The translations under genes were made by a program, and so were the position numbers. A DNA stretch of 64,000 nucleotides, from assembly GCF_009763805.1 (NCBI RefSeq), contig NZ_CP046804.1:2852001-2916000 (forward strand), read 5' to 3'. The notes under the pieces were generated by a model, which was not told the origin of the DNA, ran no database searches, and worked only from the letters and a program-made list of their open reading frames with translations. The stretch's first letter is position 1, and every line of letters begins with the position of its first letter. Of the stretch, positions 32,648-47,687 are shown in pieces. This DNA comes from Vibrio cidicii. GTDB lineage: Bacteria; Pseudomonadota; Gammaproteobacteria; Enterobacterales; Vibrionaceae.

Positions 32648-32709
32648 TACGATGATTATTGCGATGAGTGTTCACACAGATTGATACGGTTTAGATTAGA
32701 GCATTTAGT

Positions 32710-32786
32710 GGGTCTGTAGCTCAGGTGGTTAGAGCGTACGCCTGATAAGCGTAAGGTCGGTGGTTCGAGTCCACTCAGACCCACCA
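32710..32786 (+). tRNA. ileT: tRNA-Ile (GAT)
   Basis: 77 nt, GGGTCTG acceptor 5' strand pairing with CAGACCC, anticodon GAT in CCTGATAAGC, T-loop GGTTCGAGTCC, genome-encoded CCA. First spacer tRNA. Confidence 0.97.
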
Positions 32787-32794
32787 CTACTGAT

Positions 32795-32870
32795 GGGGCT
32801 ATAGCTCAGCTGGGAGAGCGCCTGCCTTGCACGCAGGAGGTCTGCGGTTCGATCCCGCATAGCTCCACCA
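32795..32870 (+). tRNA. alaT: tRNA-Ala (TGC)
   Basis: 76 nt, GGGGCTA 5' strand pairing with TAGCTCC, anticodon TGC in CTTGCACGC, encoded CCA. Second spacer tRNA, 8 nt after tRNA-Ile. Confidence 0.97.
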
Positions 32871-32924
32871 TCTTTAAGGGTTTTTCCTTAAGAATCTTTA
32901 AAAATGGTTTTCATTAGAAAATCT

Positions 32925-32940
32925 TGCTCTTTAACAATTT
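32925..32940 (+). promoter_or_regulatory. boxA in 16S-23S spacer
   Basis: TGCTCTTTAACAATTT, same element as in the leader; maintains antitermination into 23S. Confidence 0.82.
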
Positions 32941-33164
32941 GGAAAGCTGACAAAGTAATTTATCTATCATTGATAGATTGCTTGTAAAGTTCTCAATGTT
33001 TGTCTTTAAGACAAACACCAACAAAACACATTCAAGTGTTCTTGGGAATGTCACTTTTAAGTGACGATTCAAAATTGAGTCCGGCAAATCAAAGCTATCT
33101 CGCTCATTCAAATAATGAGATAGCAACCTTGGTTGTTTAACGTAAAGACCCTTTCGGGTTGTAT

Positions 33165-36053
<2,889 letters not shown>

Positions 36054-36196
36054 CAACACCCAAAGGGTTTTGGTGGACTCAAAGCAAGAACAGATTGAAT
36101 GTGTAAAAGAGAACAGCGGTTGCTAGGACCTAGGTACTAGGAAGAGCAACGGCATCAGTTTTCCGAATTATTCTCTAGAAATAGAGAGAAAGAATT

Positions 36197-36316
36197 TGCT
36201 TGGTGACCATAGCGTTTTGGACCCACCTGATTCCATCCCGAACTCAGAAGTGAAACGAAACAGCGTCGATGGTAGTGTGGGGCTTCCCCATGTGAGAGTA
36301 GAACATCGCCAGGCTT
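36197..36316 (+). rRNA. rrf: 5S ribosomal RNA
   Basis: 120 nt, TGCTTGGTGACCATAGCG to CGCCAGGCTT, with the standard loop segment CCGAACTCAGAAGTGAAACG. It follows 23S by about 140 nt. Confidence 0.95.
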
Positions 36317-36372
36317 TGAACATCCGTTTATTTGAAGCGCTGACAAGGTAAGACTTAAAATAGACACCGTGT

Positions 36373-36449
36373 GGAGCGGTAGTTCAGTTGGTTAGAATAC
36401 CGGCCTGTCACGCCGGGGGTCGCGGGTTCGAGTCCCGTCCGCTCCGCCA
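36373..36449 (+). tRNA. aspT: tRNA-Asp (GTC)
   Basis: 77 nt, GGAGCGG pairing with CCGCTCC, anticodon GTC in CCTGTCACGC, encoded CCA. Distal tRNA of the rRNA operon. Confidence 0.96.
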
Positions 36450-36457
36450 CTTATTTA

Positions 36458-36486
36458 GACCTCAGCAGAAATGCTGGGGTCTTTTT
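36458..36486 (+). terminator. rRNA operon terminator
   Basis: GACCTCAGCA-gaaa-TGCTGGGGTC followed by TTTTT, 9 nt after tRNA-Asp. Confidence 0.93.
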
Positions 36487-36501
36487 GTATCTGTTGTATT
36501 A

Positions 36502-37570
36502 TACCAATCTGTAAAATTAACAGGTCAGGTTGATCCAGTCCCTTGTGCACATTTTTCTAACCCTATCTGTACTGTCCAAGAATCGATTCCAAGCCTTGCA
36601 CACTTTCTTCACGATATCCTCATCATCGGTAAAACTCTGATTGGCAAGACAGTGTTGTCTGAGCCAACTCCACACTTGTTCTATCGGGTTTAGCTCTGGT
36701 GAATAGGGCGGGAGCTTGATGATACTTACATTATCAAATGGCTCTGCAATGTCATTGGTATGCCAACCCGCGCCAATCATAATGACCACTGCGTGACGTG
36801 CTTTTTCGGTGTTGGCCGATATTTGCTTTAAATGCTCGGTCATGATGCTTTTATTAACCCAAGGAACGATCATCGCTTCGCCAATCCCTCTCGCGGGACA
36901 GATAGAACCAAACAGATACGCATATTCAAATTATTGTTGCTTCACGGCTCTGGGACGTGTTCCTTTCTCTGCCCATAACCGTGTTGTGGTGTTTTGTTGC
37001 CCAAATTTGGCTTCATCTTGAAACCAGACATCAACATGCTCTAAAGCGATATGTACTGGGATGTTCAGGATCGTTTCAATTTTGAATTTTCTTAAAATCG
37101 TCTTGGATTTGCTGGGATTGTCTAGGATGCCTGGAGCGAAGAGAAGCCCATGTGGTCGAGCTGGCCAAATTCTTTCACGATATAAGCGTGGATATCGGCT
37201 CCAGTCAGTCGTCCGCCTTGTGTATCATTGGCTTTATTTTTTATGTATTGGCTCAATTGCGCTCTTTGCTCAGAAGTTAAGAAGGGTAGTCGTCCCGTTC
37301 TTGGCTTTTCCTTCAGCCCTTCTAACCCTTCTTCAAGAAAAGTGTGAACCCACTTATTAACACTGGTTCGGCTCACCATAAGAAACTTGGCGATTTGGGT
37401 GCGAGAGTGTCCATCTTTGAAATGAGCGAGGGCCAGCAGTCTCATTTTCATCTGAATAGATTTCTGCTGGCTTGCGAGCTTTTTAAAGTCGATATTATTG
37501 AGACTGTCCATAGCGAATGAGCTTTATCGTTGAATGGCTTCAAGTAGACCATGTTTTTCTTAGATTGGTA
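36502..37570 (-). mobile_element. Decayed IS630-family insertion sequence
   Basis: About 1.07 kb bounded by TACCAATCT (36502) and AGATTGGTA (ending 37570). The inner sequence extends the inverted repeat imperfectly for about 23 bp. TA at each end fits the TA target duplication of IS630/Tc1-type elements. It sits between the rRNA terminator and crcB, so the insertion spared both genes. Confidence 0.85.
36517..37511 (-). pseudogene. IS630-family transposase, degenerate
   Basis: N-terminal helix-turn-helix part MDSLNNIDFKKL...GHSRTQIAKFLMVSRTSVNKW from 37511; DDE core FQDEAKFGQQNTTTRLWAEKG (first Asp in WFQDEAKFG near 37010) and LPPYSPELNPIEQVWSWLRQ (last Glu). At least two frame changes (about 37120 and 37090), an in-frame TAA after RAVKQQ near 36930, and Ile in place of the second catalytic Asp in VVIMIGAGWH. 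The residue change shows real decay, not only read errors. Inactive. Confidence 0.88.
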
Positions 37571-37710
37571 TTAGATAGCGCAAAGTGACACCTGTAACCT
37601 TTTCTTTTTACATCGCATCAAACATAGATATCGCTGGAAACGGAAGTTTTAAACTCGCTATTTTGACTGTGGTGGTTACAATATCGTCGTTTTAAGATTG
37701 TGAGGTCATT

Positions 37711-38092
37711 ATGGGACAGCTAGCTATATTGGGGTTTATCGCTTTAGGAGGGGCTTTTGGTGCCTGCTCTCGTTATCTGGTGTCTGAGCTCTGTGTTTTA
37801 TTACTTGGGCGCGGTTTTCCTTATGGAACCTTGACCGTAAACGTTGTCGGATCATTTGTCATGGGGCTTTTGATCGCGGCATTCGAAAGCGAAACTACTC
37901 GCTACTGAACCTTGGCGGCAAGTTATTGGTTTAGGCTTTCTTGGTGCCCTGACGACCTTTTCAACCTTCTCCATGGACAATGTGCTACTGATGCAGCAAG
38001 GTGCTTTTCTTAAGATGGGGCTGAATATTCTACTCAATGTGACGCTAAGTATTGGCGCTGCATGGCTTGGATTTCAGCTCTTAAAGCAGTGA
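37711..38092 (+). CDS. crcB: Fluoride exporter CrcB (Fluc), split by one extra base
   Basis: Small four-helix fluoride channel, used as a dual-topology dimer. The N-terminal [14 protein letters not shown] and [17 protein letters not shown] are canonical. Reading GAAC for GAAAC at 37891-37895 continues [18 protein letters not shown] into [19 protein letters not shown], the filter region, and ends FQLLKQ (126 residues). No fluoride riboswitch was seen upstream; the preceding 140 bases separate it from the IS. Confidence 0.9.
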
Positions 38093-38170
38093 TGTTCAAA
38101 TCTAATTTTCCAACAAATTTTTTACAGGTCGGCTTGGTTTAACTAAGTCGATTGCTTATAATCGCTTCAC

Positions 38171-38255
38171 TTGTCGGAGTGCCATAAGGCTGAGACCGTT
38201 TATTCGGGATCCGTTGAACCTGATCAGGTTAATACCTGCGAAGGGAACAAGAGAA
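38171..38255 (+). ncRNA. TPP riboswitch (THI element)
   Basis: Contains the conserved core ggctgagacc (near 38188) and cctgatcaggttaatacctgcgaagggaa (in pieces, 38219-38249), which are the TPP-binding arms. It lies about 160 nt before thiC. When thiamine diphosphate is abundant it should repress the thiCEFSGH operon. Confidence 0.95.
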
Positions 38256-38398
38256 GATTTTAGTAGCTAAATTCTACTAGTGTCTTATCAAAGTTCGAAT
38301 TTTGCGCGCAGAGCCATCTGCAATTTGTGTAAGTTCGATCCCTCTTGTCGCATTTTTCCGCCAAGCATTTTCATCCGTCACCTTTTTATCCTGTATAA

Positions 38399-40355
<1,957 letters not shown>

Positions 40356-40357
40356 GC

Positions 40358-41659
40358 ATGAAACTGCTGATCCCATCCGATATCATCGAAGTGACCGGAG
40401 ATATTCAGCAGTGTTTGCTTTTGGCAGAACAGCAAGGCTTTGCCATTGAGCATATCGAGTTGTGTGTTAGCCCAACTCGGACATTGCAACTGATTTCTAA
40501 CCAAGACCATTTCGCTGTTGCCACCGATCTGTTGGATAAAGACCAAATTCAAACCACAGAGTATGACTGCTGTTTGTGCTATTTGTCGTCAGCGTCAATA
40601 GAATCTCTGACGATGGATTCGCGTAAAGTCTTTCTTCATCTCACTGACTCCAATGGCGATAAGTACGATATTTGGACGAATCCTCTCAATCACCAACGTC
40701 AAGCGCTGAGAAACACAGATAGCAGACTGCTTTCCCGAGCTGCTATGTGTCGTCATTTAGCGTGGTTTATCACCTTATCCGCACTGAGTTTTCCACTAGA
40801 AGATAGCCTCACTTTAGCAAGAGCGATGTTGAATGTTTCACGTGAAACATGGGCATTTGAGTACTCCGCTTTTCCCACACCCGTCCTAGAGCACAAGGAT
40901 TTTGATATTCGCCTTGTATGGCAGTTGGACAGTTTGAACAAGGGTTTTCCCAAGCTGGAACCACATAGCCTTGGATTGTATCCGGTAGTGGACAGTGTTG
41001 AATGGATAGAGCAGCTTTTGCCACTGGGGATCAAAACAATACAGCTGAGAATAAAACAACCAGAACGAGTCGATTTAGAAGCACAGATCATTCGTGCGAT
41101 CGAGCTGGGACGTGAGTATAACGCACAGGTGTTTATTAATGACTATTGGCAGCTTGCTATCAAACATGGCGCCTTTGGTGTGCACTTAGGCCAAGAGGAT
41201 TTGCAAGCATCCAATCTTACCCAGTTGGCAGGCGCCGGGATTGCTCTTGGGCTTTCAACACATGGTTATTACGAATTACTCCGTATCGTGCAACTCGCGC
41301 CAAGCTATATCGCGCTCGGTCATATTTTTCCGACCACCACCAAACAGATGCCGTCTCAGCCACAAGGTCTGACTCGTTTAGCGCTCTATCAGAAACTGAT
41401 AGATACCATTCCTTATGGTGAGCAAAAGGGAATACCTACCGTTGCTATCGGTGGTATTGATCTTGGCAATGCAAGCCAAGTTTGGCAAACCGGTGTTTCA
41501 TCGCTCGCTGTGGTGAGGGCAATCACGCAAGCCAATGATGTCCAAACGGCGATTGGTGACTTTAGAGAGGTCATGGTGAGCAATTCGGAACAGCGCAGTT
41601 GTGCTACATCCTTACATTATGGTCATCGCCATAAGGAGTGTCGTCATGTTGAACAATGA
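40358..41659 (+). CDS. thiE: Thiamine phosphate synthase ThiE with N-terminal extension
   Basis: Couples HMP-PP and the thiazole phosphate. The catalytic barrel is the C-terminal half (from about residue 205): [71 protein letters not shown]. The first about 200 residues have no recognised domain; total 433 is twice the usual 210. The last 14 nt overlap thiF. A perfect parS site is inside the coding region at 40834-40849. Confidence 0.9.
   Translation: MKLLIPSDIIEVTGDIQQCLLLAEQQGFAIEHIELCVSPTRTLQLISNQDHFAVATDLLDKDQIQTTEYDCCLCYLSSASIESLTMDSRKVFLHLTDSNGDKYDIWTNPLNHQRQALRNTDSRLLSRAAMCRHLAWFITLSALSFPLEDSLTLARAMLNVSRETWAFEYSAFPTPVLEHKDFDIRLVWQLDSLNKGFPKLEPHSLGLYPVVDSVEWIEQLLPLGIKTIQLRIKQPERVDLEAQIIRAIELGREYNAQVFINDYWQLAIKHGAFGVHLGQEDLQASNLTQLAGAGIALGLSTHGYYELLRIVQLAPSYIALGHIFPTTTKQMPSQPQGLTRLALYQKLIDTIPYGEQKGIPTVAIGGIDLGNASQVWQTGVSSLAVVRAITQANDVQTAIGDFREVMVSNSEQRSCATSLHYGHRHKECRHVEQ
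40834..40849. promoter_or_regulatory. parS site (ParB1 binding)
   Basis: TGTTTCACGTGAAACA, an exact match to the 16-bp consensus parS palindrome, inside thiE where it encodes NVSRET. Known parS1 sites of V. cholerae cluster near the origin of chromosome I. Confidence 0.92.
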
Positions 41660-42410
41660 TCTATTCCTTCGCTATCAACGGCAAGTTGCATTAGAGGAAG
41701 TCGGTGAATCTGGACAGCAGCGTCTTATCGAAGCTTCGGTTTTGCTAATTGGATGCGGTGGTCTAGGGTGCGCGGCAGCGCTCTACCTCGCAGGCGCTGG
41801 GGTTGGTCATTTGGTTCTCGTGGATGATGATACCGTTGATGAGAGCAACTTACAGCGCCAAGTGGCTTATCGCAGTGGTGATGTTGCCAGCAGTAAATCG
41901 CAGGCTTTACGCAACCAGCTTAATCAGCTTAATCCCGAGGTTCATATTCGAGTACTAAATCAGCGTATCAGCGCTACACAATTGAGTATGGAAGTGATGA
42001 TGGCCGATGTAGTGTTGGACTGTACCGATAATTTCCCCAGTCGCCAAGCCATTAATCTAGCTTGTTTACAGCAGCGTAAGCCGCTGATATCGGCTGCGGC
42101 GATTGGCTGGCTTGGGCAGTTTAGCGTGTTTGACTACACAGCTGGCGATAGTGCGACCGCCTGTTATCACTGCCTCTATCCTTTTGATGACGCTGAGCAG
42201 AGTCAGCGTTGTAGTGATCTTGGTGTGATGGGACCTGTGGTCGGTATTCTTGGCAACTACCAAGCATTGGCAGCAATACAAAAGCTCGCGACAGGGCGTT
42301 TTCATCTAGCGCGCAATCAACTGCATTTGTTTGATGGCTTAACCATGACATGGCAGACAATGAATGCCGTTCGCGACGCTCACTGTGCTCATTGTGGCAA
42401 TATGGTTTGA
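41646..42410 (+). CDS. thiF: Adenylyltransferase ThiF (ThiS activator)
   Basis: E1-like enzyme that adenylates the ThiS C-terminus. 254 residues. ATP loop [19 protein letters not shown] near residue 33, and the zinc cysteine pairs CYHCLYP and CAHCGNM. Start [13 protein letters not shown] with AAGGAG 7 nt upstream is preferred. Located between thiE and thiS. Confidence 0.95.
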   Translation: MLNNDLFLRYQRQVALEEVGESGQQRLIEASVLLIGCGGLGCAAALYLAGAGVGHLVLVDDDTVDESNLQRQVAYRSGDVASSKSQALRNQLNQLNPEVHIRVLNQRISATQLSMEVMMADVVLDCTDNFPSRQAINLACLQQRKPLISAAAIGWLGQFSVFDYTAGDSATACYHCLYPFDDAEQSQRCSDLGVMGPVVGILGNYQALAAIQKLATGRFHLARNQLHLFDGLTMTWQTMNAVRDAHCAHCGNMV

Positions 42411-42422
42411 AGGGGAAGAGTA

Positions 42423-42632
42423 ATGGAATCGATAGCGATTGTGTTTAATGGTCTGCCGCAGAAAATCGCAATTGGTAAGACACTGCAACAGATGATAGAT
42501 GAGTTCTCTTTGCCAAATCAGGGTTACGTGTTTGCGGTCAATAACCAAGTCGTACCGCGAAGTGAATGGCAAACGCGAGTGTTGTGTGAGGGAGATAGTA
42601 TCTCGCTGTTTCAAGCGATTGCAGGAGGGTAA
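42423..42632 (+). CDS. thiS: Sulfur carrier protein ThiS
   Basis: 69-residue ubiquitin-like carrier ending LFQAIAGG; the terminal Gly-Gly is thiocarboxylated and donates sulfur to ThiG. 12 nt after thiF. Confidence 0.95.
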   Translation: MESIAIVFNGLPQKIAIGKTLQQMIDEFSLPNQGYVFAVNNQVVPRSEWQTRVLCEGDSISLFQAIAGG

Positions 42633-42636
42633 CGCT

Positions 42637-43401
42637 ATGTTGAAGATCGCAGATAAAGAATTTAGCTCAAGACTGTTTACTGGAACGGGGAAATTTGCCA
42701 ATAGCCAGTTAATGGCCAAAGCGCTAACCGCTAGCGGTTCTCAGCTTGCAACCATGGCACTGAAAAGGGTGGACATTACGGACCGCCATGACGACATTCT
42801 TTCTCCCTTGGTCGAGGCGGGTATTCATTTGTTGCCCAATACGTCTGGGGCGAAGAACGCACAAGATGCAATATTTGCGGCTCATCTGGCTCGGGAGGCG
42901 CTCGGTACTCACTGGCTGAAACTGGAAATTCACCCCGACCCTAAGTACTTGATGCCCGATCCGATTGAGACATTGCTGGCAGCGGAACAACTGGTAAAAG
43001 ATGGCTTTATCGTGTTGCCGTATTGTCATGCTGATCCGGTTCTGTGCAAGCGACTCGAAGAGGTGGGGTGCGCCGCAGTGATGCCTTTGGGCGCGCCAAT
43101 CGGTTCAAACAAAGGATTGGCTTCGGCAGATTTCTTACAGATCATTATCGACCAAGCCAAGGTTCCTGTGGTGGTGGATGCTGGGATTGGTGCTCCTTCA
43201 CATGCGGCTCGCGCGATGGAGTTGGGGGCCGATGCCGTTCTTGTCAACACGGCGATTGCCACAGCGAGTGATCCTGTCGCGATGGCCCGTGCCTTTAAGT
43301 TAGCCGTTGAAGCGGGCCGTGCGGCTTACGACGCTGGCTTAGCCGGACAAGTTTCGCATGCCATCGCTTCAAGTCCACTGACTTCATTCTTGGATTGTTG
43401 A
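42637..43401 (+). CDS. thiG: Thiazole synthase ThiG
   Basis: Forms the thiazole phosphate from DXP, dehydroglycine and ThiS thiocarboxylate. 254-residue TIM barrel beginning [20 protein letters not shown], the Schiff-base lysine region [12 protein letters not shown], and [24 protein letters not shown] longer frame from 42499 overlaps thiS and is not used. Starts 4 nt after thiS. Confidence 0.96.
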   Translation: MLKIADKEFSSRLFTGTGKFANSQLMAKALTASGSQLATMALKRVDITDRHDDILSPLVEAGIHLLPNTSGAKNAQDAIFAAHLAREALGTHWLKLEIHPDPKYLMPDPIETLLAAEQLVKDGFIVLPYCHADPVLCKRLEEVGCAAVMPLGAPIGSNKGLASADFLQIIIDQAKVPVVVDAGIGAPSHAARAMELGADAVLVNTAIATASDPVAMARAFKLAVEAGRAAYDAGLAGQVSHAIASSPLTSFLDC

Positions 43402-43411
43402 GGAAACACGC

Positions 43412-44533
43412 ATGAGTTTTGTTGAGTGTTTTAATCAGCTAAATTGGGATGATGTGTCTTTGTCTATTCGGGCAAAAACGGCAAAAGAGGTGGAACTGGC
43501 ACTGAGTAAAGAAAAGTTGGATCTCGAAGACTTCAAGGCACTGATATCGCCCGTTGCCGAAAACTATTTGGAAGCGATGGCGCAACGTTCCTACGCTCTT
43601 ACGCGAAAGCGGTTTGGCAATACCGTCTCACTTTATATCCCACTCTATCTCTCAAACTTGTGTGCCAATGCGTGCACCTACTGCGGTTTTTCGATGGAAA
43701 ACCGCATTAAGCGTCGCACGCTTAATCAAGGTGAAATTGCCGCAGAAATTGCAGCAATCAAGCGGATGAATTTTGATAGTGTGCTACTCGTGACCGGTGA
43801 GCATGAGACAAAAGTCGGTATGAATTACTTTCGTCAAGTTGTGCCGATGATTAAGCAGCAGTTCAACTATTTGGCGATGGAAGTGCAACCTTTGCAGCAA
43901 GAGCAATATGAGGAACTGATTTCGCTCGGATTGGATGCAGTGATGGTTTATCAAGAGACGTATCATCCTTCGACCTATGCTCAGCATCATCTACGCGGTA
44001 ACAAAACCAATTTTGAGTTTCGTTTGGAAACCCCCGATCGCCTCGCGCGCGCTGGCATCGACAAAATTGGCATTGGCGCTTTGATTGGTTTGGAGGATTG
44101 GCGTACTGATTGTTTTTTTACTGCCGCGCATCTTGAGTATTTAGAACGCACCTACTGGCAGACGCGCTACTCCATCTCATTTCCTCGTCTTCGACCATGT
44201 GCCGGGGCATTACCACCGAAATCGGAGATGACAGATAAGCAATTGGTGCAACTGATTTGTGCCTACCGACTGTTTAACCCTGAGGTAGAGCTCTCTTTGT
44301 CCACCCGCGAGTCTGCCTTTTTTAGAGACAATGTCTTACCGCTCGGCATTACGTCAATGTCTGCTGCGTCTAAAACCCAGCCTGGTGGCTATGCAATGGC
44401 GGATGTCGAACTTGAGCAATTTGAGATCAGTGATGAGCGCAGTGCTGAGTCAGTGGCGGCGATGATTCGCAGCAAAGGCTTTGAACCAGTTTGGCGTGAC
44501 TGGCATAGTGCTTATTCAGGGCTACGTAACTGA
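43412..44533 (+). CDS. thiH: Tyrosine lyase ThiH
   Basis: Radical SAM enzyme that cleaves tyrosine to dehydroglycine for ThiG. 373 residues. The cluster motif is CANACTYCGF near residue 85. Last gene of thiCEFSGH; a parS site and a terminator follow. Confidence 0.96.
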   Translation: MSFVECFNQLNWDDVSLSIRAKTAKEVELALSKEKLDLEDFKALISPVAENYLEAMAQRSYALTRKRFGNTVSLYIPLYLSNLCANACTYCGFSMENRIKRRTLNQGEIAAEIAAIKRMNFDSVLLVTGEHETKVGMNYFRQVVPMIKQQFNYLAMEVQPLQQEQYEELISLGLDAVMVYQETYHPSTYAQHHLRGNKTNFEFRLETPDRLARAGIDKIGIGALIGLEDWRTDCFFTAAHLEYLERTYWQTRYSISFPRLRPCAGALPPKSEMTDKQLVQLICAYRLFNPEVELSLSTRESAFFRDNVLPLGITSMSAASKTQPGGYAMADVELEQFEISDERSAESVAAMIRSKGFEPVWRDWHSAYSGLRN

Positions 44534-44565
44534 GACAGGGAGACCCACTCGCATGGAAAGGCGAG

Positions 44566-44581
44566 TGTTTCACGTGAAACA
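44566..44581. promoter_or_regulatory. parS site (ParB1 binding)
   Basis: TGTTTCACGTGAAACA, exact 16-bp match, in the short gap after thiH and directly abutting the terminator. 3.7 kb from the first parS. Confidence 0.93.
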
Positions 44582-44614
44582 AAAGGGTTGAGGCAGCTAC
44601 CTCAACCCTTTTAT
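44582..44614. terminator. Bidirectional terminator between thiH and pepP
   Basis: AAAAGGGTTGAGG / CCTCAACCCTTTT hairpin with cagcta loop, T and A runs on both sides. Confidence 0.9.
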
Positions 44615-44690
44615 TTGTGAGCTAGTTAGCAAATGCCTAATTCGACACACTTTGGCAGTACTAAGTCGGTGTCAATGGCGAAACTAGGTG

Positions 44691-46482
44691 CTAATTGCGA
44701 ACTAATGGCTGTGTTGCGGCTGACAGCCAAGCTTTCACATCGCTATCCACCAATGGACTGAGCGCGTGCCAAACTTTTTGATGATAGTCGTTGAGCCAAT
44801 TTAGCTCCGCGTCTGTCAGCATATCGACATTAATGTTCCGCTTGTCGATCGGGCAGCGAGTCAAGGATTCAAACGCCAGCACAGGGAAATCCCCTTGTGT
44901 TGGCTGCTCGACCACCAACTCCAGATTCTCAATACGGATACCAAATGCATCAGCACGGTAATAGCCCGGTTCATTAGAAAGCACCATGCCGGCCACCAGT
45001 GGAACATCAATCTGTCGCTTGGAGATGCTGGCAGGGCCTTCATGCACGCTGAGGAAATGGCCCACACCATGACCGGTGCCGTGATCATAGTCGAAGCCTT
45101 CTGCCCAAAGATGCTGACGGGCTAACGTATCAATTTGATAACCACGTGTGCCTTTGGGGAAGCGTGCGCTGGCCACACCGATGTGACCTTTCAGGGCCAA
45201 AGTGAACTGTTTGATCATCTCTTCGCTTGGATTACCGATAGCAATTGTACGCGTGATGTCGGTGGTGCCATCCAGATACTGGCCGCCTGAGTCAACCAGA
45301 TACAGAGTATCCATCTGCAACTGTCCTGGCTTGGGCTGGTTTTCATGATTGTAGTGGCACATGGCAGCATTGCTACCCGCCGCTGAAATTGTGTCAAAGC
45401 TGAGGTCTTTCAGGGTCGGATCTTCGCGGCGAATCGCTTCTAGCTTGTCGGCCAGTGTTGCTTCATCATGCAGGTGGCCCGCAGCGACTTCTGCATCCAG
45501 CCAACAAAGAAACTTAGACATCGCCACACCATCTCGAACATGACACGCTTTCATGCCCGCAATCTCAACGGCGTTTTTCGCCGCTTTTGGCATCAAGCAA
45601 GGATCGGCGGCACTGATGACTTCTGCGCCTGCACTTTGCAGCACCAACTTGAACCAAGCGTTGCTGGTTGCGGGATCGACCAGCACTTTTTTCCCGCTCA
45701 ACGCTTGTAGGCGATCCGCGAGTTGCTCTGGGTGATAGACAGTGACACCTTGGCCAACATGTGAGGCAAACTCGCTGGGTAAGCGAGCCGGATCGAGGAA
45801 GTAGTCGACGCTGCCGTCGTGATGCAAAATCGCGTGTGAAAGCAAAACAGGCAGACGAGAGACATCAAGACCCCGCACATTAAGCAACCAGCAAATGGAA
45901 TCGAGCGCGGTAATCACCGCACTGTCAGCACCGCTTTGGTTGACCAGTTGCGCTATCTCTTCGCGCTTACTGGCACAAGACTGGCCGACCGCTTCGGTTG
46001 GCATCAATCTGACGTCAGAAACGATAGGGGCAGGGCGATCGTGCCATAGTTGATCGATTGGGTTAGCTTCCAATATCTTAAGCTGTAAAACATCCGCCAG
46101 TTTGTTTTGCGCGTTGCTAAGCCAAGTAGCATTGTGCATGCGTGGATCGATTGCTACCGATGCCGCCCGCGGCAAGTTTGTTTTGAGCCAATCGAGCGCC
46201 GGCTCTTCAATCAGGTGACGATATTCAAAGAGCTCAGCAGGGACTTGTTTGGTCACTTGCACTGTATAGCGACCATCAACAAATATTGCTGCTTTTTTTT
46301 GTGTGATGACGGCTGCGCCAGCAGAGCCGGTGAACCCGGTCAACCAATGTAAGCGTTTCGTTGTGCGCAGGGACGTATTCGCCCAGATATTCATCTTCGT
46401 GTGGAACGAGTAGGGCGTCGATGTTGTGTTGCACTAACCATTGACGAATGGCGGCAACACGCTCGTGAGTAGCATTATGCAT
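44691..46482 (-). CDS. Xaa-Pro aminopeptidase (M24B, long form), split by one extra base
   Basis: Cytoplasmic metallopeptidase that removes N-terminal residues before proline. Creatinase N-terminal domains are followed by the M24 core with metal ligands in YLVDSGGQYLDGTTDITRT, GTGHGVGHFLSVHEGP, VLSNEPGYY and GIRIENL. Reading GAAC for GAAAC at 46355-46359 restores VPAHNERLHWLTGFTGSAG and gives 596 residues, the long eukaryotic-like form rather than the short E. coli PepP. Co-directional with the LysR gene upstream. Confidence 0.88.
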
Positions 46483-46638
46483 CTGTTGTCTTTTCCTTTT
46501 ATTGTGGCTCCGTTTGCTCAGGTTGGGAGCAGCGCCTTACCTTCCGTGTAAGGACCACAGACCATCGATGAGCCCGGAGGACTATCGGCTGTTAAGCTAC
46601 TCATTTTATCCCAAGCACGCAAATAAATGGCGAAATTT

Positions 46639-47580
46639 TTACCTAAGGTGCAGCGTCTTCTGCGTGATCATATTGCGCAGCCAGCTCAGTGCAGGGTCGT
46701 TTTCTCTATCACGATGCCAAAATAAGGTATACGCCATTGGGGGGAATTCGATCGGTAGCGGCAGCACTTGCAGATCAAGCTGTTTGGCCGCGAGATGGAC
46801 GAAGTGGCTCGGCGCGGTGAAGACGAAATCGGTGTAAGAGCAGAGATTGGCTGCGCTATTGAAGTCAGGGACGGTGATGGCGATGTCACGCTCTCGGCCA
46901 ATATCCGCCAAGCGGTAGTCGAGCAACCAACGCTCGTTGCCATCACAGCGCACTTGTACGTGACGCAGTGAAAGGTAGCTTTCAAGGCTCCAGCCTTGCT
47001 TAAGGGCGGGGTGGTTTTTTCGCACCACACACATCTGATTGTCGCGATAAATCTCTTGTTCGCGAATATCCGCTGGTGGCAGCATGGTCAGTTTAGCGTC
47101 GTTGATGTCGATATCTTTGCCTGTAATACCGAGATCGAGTTCGCCGCGCTGTAGCATTTTGAAGGTCTGATCTGACCAAGAGTGGGTACTGATGGTGACA
47201 TTCGGTGCTTGGTGGAAAATCGATGGCAGAAAATGGGGCAAGATCAGCGGGTAAACACTTTCTACTGCGGCGATGCGAAAACGGTATTCACTGCTGTCGG
47301 GATGAAACTGCTCTGGCAAGGTGAGCATCTCCAACTGATTAATAAGCAGTTCGAGTTTTGGACGCAGAAACAATGCACGTGCAGTGGGTGTTAAACCGTG
47401 CGAGTGGCGCACAAACAGCGGATCGTCAAACTGCTCGCGCAGTTTAGCCAAGGATTTACTCACTGCCGATTGGCTTAAGCAGAGCCGATGCGCGGCTCGG
47501 GTCACATTTAGTTCGTCAAACAGCACTTTAAGGCACACCAGCAGGTTGAGATCCAAACGCGATAACTTCTCAATATTCAT
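46639..47580 (-). CDS. LysR-type transcriptional regulator
   Basis: 313 residues. N-terminal winged helix LNLLVCLKVLFDELNVTRAAHRLCLSQSAVSKSLAKL near residues 11-47, then a substrate-binding domain starting FRIAAVESVYPLILPHF. It is divergent from the Bcr/CflA transporter with about 107 nt between, the classic layout for a regulator of the neighbouring gene. Effector unknown. Confidence 0.9.
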   Translation of the reverse strand: MNIEKLSRLDLNLLVCLKVLFDELNVTRAAHRLCLSQSAVSKSLAKLREQFDDPLFVRHSHGLTPTARALFLRPKLELLINQLEMLTLPEQFHPDSSEYRFRIAAVESVYPLILPHFLPSIFHQAPNVTISTHSWSDQTFKMLQRGELDLGITGKDIDINDAKLTMLPPADIREQEIYRDNQMCVVRKNHPALKQGWSLESYLSLRHVQVRCDGNERWLLDYRLADIGRERDIAITVPDFNSAANLCSYTDFVFTAPSHFVHLAAKQLDLQVLPLPIEFPPMAYTLFWHRDRENDPALSWLRNMITQKTLHLR

Positions 47581-47687
47581 TTTTGAGTTTCCAGATGGGA
47601 ATATCAGCGATGATTATATATCATTTCCATTCATATCACGATATGGATAAACTCCAGCAAAAGTTCTTGTTCAATCTGGAGTGTGTT

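Noticed and set aside
37571..37710. Fluoride riboswitch before crcB
   Set aside because: No fluoride aptamer core seen; the gap is short and AT-rich after the IS end.
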